Source: JANPJV01 sp031425695 (GTDB taxonomy: Bacteria > Pseudomonadota > Gammaproteobacteria > Xanthomonadales > SZUA-5). From it: a stretch of DNA of 8,833 bases. The stretch spans positions 1-8,833 of the forward strand of contig JANPJV010000103.1 in NCBI GenBank assembly GCA_031425695.1, written 5' to 3'. Under the pieces are notes generated by a model that saw nothing but the letters and a program-made list of their open reading frames with translations, made no database searches and was not told the DNA's origin. Both the position numbers and the translations under genes were made by a program. This document shows, piece by piece, positions 5,105 through 8,833 of this stretch. The stretch's first letter is position 1. Each line of letters opens with the position of its first letter.

Positions 5105-5817
5105 GAGGCCGGCAGCTCGGCGTTGTGGTAGATCGCCTGGACGTCGTCCAAGTCTTCCAGCCACTCGAGCAGCTCAGCCAAGGTTTCCTCGGTCTCCTTT
5201 GGCACCGCGACGCGGTTGCCGGGACGCATGACCAGGTTGGACTCGGCTTCCAGCCCGGCGTCCCGCAGTGCCTTCTTGACCGACTCGAATTGTTCGACTG
5301 CGCAGACGATCGTGCTGACGCCGGCTGCGGACTGGACGTCGTCGGCGCCACCTTCCAGCGCGGTTTCGAAAATCTTCTCTTCGGTCGCGGCATCAGGCGC
5401 CGCGACGGTCAGCTCGCCGACGCGATTGAACTGGAACGCCACCGAGCCCGTGGTTCCGAGATTGCCGCCGTGGCGGCTCAGCGCATGGCGCAGGTCAGCC
5501 ACGGTCCGCTGAGCGTTGTCGGTCATGCAGTCGATGATCATCGCAACGCCTGACGGCCCATACGCCTCGTAGCGCAGTTCCTGCAGGTCATCCGCACCCT
5601 CAGCGCCCGAACCGCGCTTGACCGCGCGCTCGATGGTGTCCTTGGTCATGTTGGCGGCAAGCGCCTTTTCGATGCCGCCGCGCAGCCGTGAATTACTGGC
5701 CGGATCAGCACCGCCGCGCGCGGCGACGGTAATTTCGCGGATCAACTTGGTGAAGACCTTGCCGCGTCGGGCGTCTTCCGCACCCTTGCGACCGGCAATG
5801 CTCGGGCCTCTGCCCAT
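5101..5817 (-). CDS. YebC/PmpR-family protein (translation factor or transcriptional regulator)
   Basis: This 238-residue protein is the full usual length for the family. It starts MGRGPSIAGRKGAEDARRGK, a variant of the canonical MAGHSKW..KRGK N-terminus. It continues with VFTKLIREITVAAR (21-34), NSRLRGGIEKALAANMTKDTIERA (about 42-65), and YEAYGPSGVAMIIDCMTDNAQRT (about 83-105), with GGNLGTTGSV at about 116-125 opening the next domain. Members were described as DNA-binding regulators, and more recent work links them to relief of ribosome stalling at proline-rich motifs. The start is chosen because the family begins there and AAGGA sits 8 nt upstream; an in-frame extension of 18 residues is unsupported. 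In many bacteria yebC lies next to ruvC, but here it stands apart. Its TAG stop falls inside the terminal GTAGCC of the adjacent repeat array. Confidence 0.95.
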   Translation of the reverse strand: MGRGPSIAGRKGAEDARRGKVFTKLIREITVAARGGADPASNSRLRGGIEKALAANMTKDTIERAVKRGSGAEGADDLQELRYEAYGPSGVAMIIDCMTDNAQRTVADLRHALSRHGGNLGTTGSVAFQFNRVGELTVAAPDAATEEKIFETALEGGADDVQSAAGVSTIVCAVEQFESVKKALRDAGLEAESNLVMRPGNRVAVPKETEETLAELLEWLEDLDDVQAIYHNAELPAS

Positions 5818-5919
5818 GTGGCTCGTCCTTAAGTTCTCGACTGGACCCCAATGCTGGCACGGCACCGCCACTTTTGGGAGTGCGAGCTACGCAGGCGGGA
5901 CGGGAAAGCGTAGGAGCCC

Positions 5920-6079
5920 TCCACAGATTACATGGATGAAAAGCGGATTAAAAAGATTAGAGAGGGCTTCCTGTTGAGCGCAGCCATTGCCGGGTGTCCG
6001 CTAGCTCATCATTCGCTGCCAACCAGGGCGGGATGCTCTGATCTGCTCTTATCCGCTGTTCAGCCATGCAATCTGTGGA
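5920..6079. repeat. Long imperfect inverted repeat in intergenic region
   Basis: The segment 5920-5962 and the reverse complement of 6036-6079 match at about 36 of 43 positions, with one gap. Both arms begin TCCACAGATT(A/G)CATGG and continue TGAA.AGCGGAT. Between them are 73 bp without an open reading frame of note. The arm sequence is AT-richer than its surroundings. It resembles dispersed ATCTGTGGA-containing repeats seen in many bacterial genomes, but whether this is a short mobile element with terminal repeats or two opposed single repeats cannot be settled here. No flanking target duplication was evident. It fills most of the 279-bp gap between the response regulator and yebC; the rest (5818-5919) holds only the yebC leader with its AAGGA. 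Confidence 0.7.
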
Positions 6080-6096
6080 TTGCTTGCTTCCGCACC

Positions 6097-6882
6097 TTAC
6101 ATCTGCTTGAAGTACGGCAGGTAGCTGCGGCTGACCGGCAGCACTTCGGCGCGGCCCTTGAGGTGGATCTGGGCGGTCTCGTTGTCGCCGCGGACGACGT
6201 GGCTGATCGCGTGCAGGTTGACCACGACCGAGCGGTGGACCTGGACGAACTGGGTGCTGTCGAGCTGCGGGACGAGCTCCTTGAGCGGAGTACGGATCAG
6301 CGCCTCGCCGGGCTTGCCCTGGTCGCCGCGCCAGGCAATCAGCGTGTACTTTTCGTCGGAGCGCAGGTAGTCGATCTCGTCGACGGGAATCAGGCGCAGG
6401 TTCTGGCCGACTGAAGCCCGGATCCAGCGCAGCGTTTCGGCGGGCTCCGGTTTGGCGAGACGTGCAGCGAGCTGGTCGAGCAGTGCTTCGATGTTGCCGG
6501 CCGGTTGCGCCGCGCGGATGCGCTCCTGCAGGCGTACGACGGTCTCGGCCAGGCGGACGGCCTCGACCGGCTTGACCAGGTAATCGAGCGCACCGTGCGC
6601 GAAGGCCTGCACCGCGTATTCGCTGTGCGCAGTCACGAAGACGAGCTGCGCGCGCCGGCCGATCTGCCGCGCTGCCTCGACCCCGGAGACACCCGGCATG
6701 TGCACGTCGAGAAAGCAGATCTGCGGCTGCTGCACCTCGAACATCGCCACCGCCTCGCGGCCATTGCGGGCCTGCGCCACGATCTCGAGCTCCGGCCAGG
6801 CGTGCTCGAGCATGCGCGCCAGCGAATTGCGCAGCAGCGGCTCATCGTCCGCAATCAAGGCCTGCGGCCGCGACGAGCTCAT
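6097..6882 (-). CDS. LytTR-family response regulator
   Basis: This 261-residue, two-domain regulator has a receiver domain at about 8-125 and a LytTR DNA-binding domain at about 150-258. The receiver carries the acidic pair D12/D13, phosphoacceptor D59 in FLDVHMPG, switch T84, and conserved K104 in YLVKP. The LytTR part shows the family features IDYLRSDEKYT (170-180), LKELVPQL (200-207) and QVHRSVVVNL (214-223). It should bind promoter DNA when phosphorylated by the adjacent kinase. The start is set at the ATG that overlaps the kinase stop codon (ATGA); an upstream in-frame ATG would add 12 residues encoded inside the kinase gene and is less likely. The target genes are unknown; members of this family control autolysis, secretion, competence or carbon uptake in different bacteria. 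Confidence 0.94.
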   Translation of the reverse strand: MSSSRPQALIADDEPLLRNSLARMLEHAWPELEIVAQARNGREAVAMFEVQQPQICFLDVHMPGVSGVEAARQIGRRAQLVFVTAHSEYAVQAFAHGALDYLVKPVEAVRLAETVVRLQERIRAAQPAGNIEALLDQLAARLAKPEPAETLRWIRASVGQNLRLIPVDEIDYLRSDEKYTLIAWRGDQGKPGEALIRTPLKELVPQLDSTQFVQVHRSVVVNLHAISHVVRGDNETAQIHLKGRAEVLPVSRSYLPYFKQM

Positions 6883-7961
6883 GGCGCTCCGCGTGCCGGG
6901 AACTCGAGCTCGACGCACACACCGTGCGGCTCGCGCGTGCTGAGCTCGAGCCTGGCGTCGCCGCCGAATACCAGCATCAGGCGTTCCTCCAGCGTGGCGA
7001 GACCGGTCCCGGGACTGCGTCCGGTCGTCTTCAATCCGACGCCGGTGTCGCAGATGCGCGCATGGCAGCGCCCTGCTCGCAGCTCGACGCGGATGTCGAT
7101 GGCTCCACCTTCCTCGCTGGGATCGATGCCGTGGCGCACGGCGTTCTCGACCAGGGTGAGCAAGGTCGTCGGCGGGCAGCGCAGCGTGAGCGCCTGCTCG
7201 TCGGCGTGGATGTCGAAGCTCAAGCGGTCGGGCATGCGCATGTGCATGATCTCGAGGTAGGCGCGCACCAGTTGCAGCTCGTGGCCGAGGGTCGTGGCGG
7301 CTTCGTTGAGGCGCGGTACTGCTGCGCGCAGGTAGCTGATCAGGTGATCGAGAACGCTCGACGCCTGCGGCGAGCCTGAATCCACCAGCTCGCGCACATT
7401 GGCGAGCGTGTTGAACAGGAAGTGCGGCTCGACCTGTGCCTGCAGCAGGCGCAGTCGCGAGTCGAGCGCATTGCGTTCCAGCTCGCTGCGTTCGAGGTCG
7501 AAGGCCAGTGCCTGGCTGCGCGCCACGAAATCGAGCTTGCGATACAGCGCCGCCACCGCGATCCAGGGCGCCACCAGCAATCCGGTCATGGTGGCGACGG
7601 CAAATCCGGTCAGCCGCTTTTCATCGTCCCACCAGGGCACTGCGTCATTGCGGGAGATGACGAAATACATCACCAGCACCGCCAGCGGCACGCTGATCGC
7701 CACACCCACCAGCTGCAGCACCCAGCGCGGCAGCCAGCGCGGCAATTGCGCGGGCCAGCGTTCCAGCACCCCGAACGCCACCAGGCAGCAGCTTCCGATG
7801 AAAAGCTCCCGTGCATAGAGCTCGGGCAGCGGCGTGGTTTCAAAACCTGGACTGAGCATCAGGCTCATCAGGCCGGCGACGAAAGCCACCAGCGCGACGC
7901 GCCGCCACGCGTAGATCGCGGGCAATGGTTGCGACAGCAACTTGGCAGGCACGGAAGACAT
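6879..7961 (-). CDS. LytS/YehU-type membrane sensor histidine kinase
   Basis: This 360-residue kinase has an N-terminal membrane region with about four helices (roughly 20-38, 50-68, 81-102 and 118-140), a coiled-coil linker (141-172), and a catalytic region of the LytS type. The phosphoacceptor is H180 in QVEPHFLFNTLANV, the signature of the His_kinase (PF06580) domain. ATP-binding follows: N box around N273 (LVENAVRHGI), DTGVGL (305-310) and GTGLATLEERL (318-328). All key residues are present. No 5TM-LYT, GAF or PAS input domain is recognised, so the signal is unknown. The open frame extends to 8378, but that extra N-terminus is Arg/Ser/Cys-rich and lies antiphase over the YhhN gene, so I use the ATG at 7961. 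The stop overlaps the response regulator start by 4 bp. Confidence 0.92.
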   Translation of the reverse strand: MSSVPAKLLSQPLPAIYAWRRVALVAFVAGLMSLMLSPGFETTPLPELYARELFIGSCCLVAFGVLERWPAQLPRWLPRWVLQLVGVAISVPLAVLVMYFVISRNDAVPWWDDEKRLTGFAVATMTGLLVAPWIAVAALYRKLDFVARSQALAFDLERSELERNALDSRLRLLQAQVEPHFLFNTLANVRELVDSGSPQASSVLDHLISYLRAAVPRLNEAATTLGHELQLVRAYLEIMHMRMPDRLSFDIHADEQALTLRCPPTTLLTLVENAVRHGIDPSEEGGAIDIRVELRAGRCHARICDTGVGLKTTGRSPGTGLATLEERLMLVFGGDARLELSTREPHGVCVELEFPARGAP

Positions 7962-7975
7962 GGCGCGCGATAGTA
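7962..7975 (-). promoter_or_regulatory. Possible -10 element giving a leaderless kinase transcript
   Basis: On the minus strand TACTAT (7975-7970) resembles a -10 box and ends 8 nt before the kinase ATG. No Shine-Dalgarno is visible in front of that ATG. A transcript starting about 7 nt past the -10 would begin at or next to the start codon. No good -35 box is present; a small dyad CTCGG/CCGAG (7983-7997) lies where one would be expected and might be an operator. Confidence 0.3.
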
Positions 7976-8016
7976 GCGGGTGCTCGGGATGACCGAGTGT
8001 CGAGGAGATCAGGCGA

Positions 8017-8062
8017 CTCGCGGAAGCACCGTGTCGCCGATGCACGGATAGCCTTCCGCGAG
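8017..8062. terminator. Strong intergenic hairpin downstream of the YhhN-family gene
   Basis: CTCGCGGAAG (8017-8026) pairs perfectly with CTTCCGCGAG (8053-8062). Inside it CCGTG (8029-8033) pairs with CACGG (8043-8047), giving a two-step stem of 15 bp with a small asymmetric internal loop. It sits in the 160-bp gap between the YhhN-family gene and the kinase gene. There is no T-run after it on the minus strand, so it is not a textbook intrinsic terminator. It could stop transcription in another way, protect the 3' end of the yhhN-like mRNA, or be a palindromic repeat copy. Confidence 0.5.
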
Positions 8063-8121
8063 CGACGCCCAGCACGGACGAAGCACTGTCGCGCAGGGCG
8101 CAGCGTGCACTCCTCGCTGCC

Positions 8122-8808
8122 TCAGGTCGCCCCGTCGCGTCGCACCGAGCGCGCGATGAACCACTGCGCCGCGTAATAGGTGCCGAGCACCAGCACCGCC
8201 GCCAGTGGCAGCTCGCCGCGGAAGCGACCGTACGCGAGCAAGGTGTCGCTGACCATGAAGATGCACGCGCCGATCGCGGCAAAGCGCGCACTCGCCGCGA
8301 GCGGGTTCGTCCTGCCGAGCACTTGCACGCGCGTGATCGCCTGCGCGGCCATCGTCGACAGCGCCACGCCATAGGCAATCACCGGAATCCGGAGTGCTTC
8401 GGGTACGCCCGGCCACAGCAGGGACACGATGACTGCCGCGAGGATCAGTCCACCGATCGATGTCAGCGGCCGCGCGAACAGCGGCACGCCTTCGGTAAAC
8501 GCGTAGATATAGGCCAGGTGCGCGATCAGGAACGCCACCAGGCCAAATACGAAATAGCCGGGGAACATCAGGAACACGTCGCCAGCCAGCGACCAGATCA
8601 GGCCGATTGCAATGGCGCGCCGATACCGCGGGGACACCGGCAGCGGCGCGAACCAGGCAAACCCGAGCAGCAGGATCGTCGCCAGCGGCTTAGCAATGAG
8701 ATACAGCCAGCGCCCATCGGCACCGAACGCCGCTCCGGCGATCGCGAGGATCGCCACCACCGGCGCCAGCACGCTCAACATGTCCCAGGCTTTACGCGTG
8801 TCTGCCAT
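8122..8808 (-). CDS. YhhN-family membrane protein (lysoplasmalogenase-like)
   Basis: This 228-residue polytopic protein has about eight hydrophobic helices covering nearly its whole length, as in the YhhN/TMEM86 family. Features resembling the family's conserved polar positions inside helices are AKP (39-41), SLAGD (73-77), AHLAY (96-100), SDTLLA (187-192) and TYYAAQ (210-215). The animal TMEM86B member hydrolyses the vinyl-ether bond of lysoplasmalogens. Bacterial members are annotated by homology, and most host bacteria lack plasmalogens, so the true substrate here is open. A good ribosome site, GGAGG, ends 4 nt before the ATG. The gene is transcribed toward the kinase gene on the same strand but is separated by 160 bp and a hairpin, so a shared operon is uncertain. 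Its upstream neighbour is outside the window. Confidence 0.87.
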   Translation of the reverse strand: MADTRKAWDMLSVLAPVVAILAIAGAAFGADGRWLYLIAKPLATILLLGFAWFAPLPVSPRYRRAIAIGLIWSLAGDVFLMFPGYFVFGLVAFLIAHLAYIYAFTEGVPLFARPLTSIGGLILAAVIVSLLWPGVPEALRIPVIAYGVALSTMAAQAITRVQVLGRTNPLAASARFAAIGACIFMVSDTLLAYGRFRGELPLAAVLVLGTYYAAQWFIARSVRRDGAT

Positions 8809-8833
8809 CGATCCTCCGCTCGTTGGAGGGCGG

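Noticed and set aside
4328..5164. 278-codon minus-strand open frame across the repeat array and the small gene
   Set aside because: Its repetitive protein (GRRP, HPGRE repeats) is just translation of the 107-bp tandem repeats, and it also overlaps the yebC 3' end and the small gene antisense.
5818..5871. 18-residue N-terminal extension of the YebC-family protein
   Set aside because: The family N-terminus begins at the MGRGPS methionine and the SD AAGGA is correctly spaced from that codon.
7962..8378. 139-residue N-terminal extension of the histidine kinase
   Set aside because: The extension is Arg/Ser/Cys-rich, unlike a protein N-terminus, and largely overlaps the YhhN-family gene in another frame; the membrane region begins properly after the ATG at 7961.
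8122..8808. YhhN-family gene as part of the LytS/LytTR operon
   Set aside because: The 160-bp gap, strong hairpin and separate start signals do not support one transcript, although it cannot be excluded from sequence alone.

Overview
This is a GC-rich, gene-dense chromosomal window that looks gammaproteobacterial and most likely belongs to the Xanthomonadales/Lysobacterales. The pointers are the YebC-family protein starting MGRGPSI rather than the usual MAGHSKW (from memory, a xanthomonad trait), abundant REP-like GTAGCC(C/T)GGGT palindromes between genes, CCCTCTCCC-type intergenic hairpins, and heavy use of 4-bp ATGA gene overlaps. The taxonomic call is an inference. No rRNA, tRNA, CRISPR array or complete transposase gene is visible. 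Layout: (1) 1-177 holds an inverted pair of REP-like palindromes and a leader whose Shine-Dalgarno lies in a small hairpin. (2) 178-1691 (+) is a two-gene unit, a DPM1-like family 2 glycosyltransferase and a GtrA-family membrane protein, split by 443 bp. That gap is almost entirely two small non-autonomous elements with terminal inverted repeats, inserted in tandem at CTAG/TA sites in IS630 style. (3) 1692-1835 is a convergent intergenic region with two strong hairpins. (4) 4222-1836 (-) is a membrane fatty acid desaturase overlapping a membrane-bound GGDEF diguanylate cyclase by 4 bp. (5) 4223-4435 is a divergent promoter region feeding a 112-residue protein of unknown function (+). (6) 4791-5104 is a three-unit, 107-bp-period tandem repeat built of inverted REP-like arms; its last arm supplies the stop codon of the next gene. 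(7) 5817-5101 (-) is a YebC/PmpR-family protein. (8) 5818-6096 is intergenic and contains a 44-bp imperfect inverted repeat pair. (9) 7961-6097 (-) is a LytS-type histidine kinase overlapping its LytTR response regulator by 4 bp. (10) 8808-8122 (-) is a YhhN-family (lysoplasmalogenase-like) membrane protein, followed by an intergenic hairpin. The glycosyltransferase and GtrA probably make and translocate a polyprenyl-phosphate sugar for envelope glycan modification. The desaturase/diguanylate cyclase pair is an uncommon coupling of membrane lipid modification to second-messenger output. The LytS/LytTR pair is a conventional two-component system whose target is not evident here. I see no obviously new defence or mobile system. 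The most striking structures are the tandem miniature elements that rebuilt an operon junction, the REP array that meets the yebC 3' end, and the desaturase-cyclase overlap.
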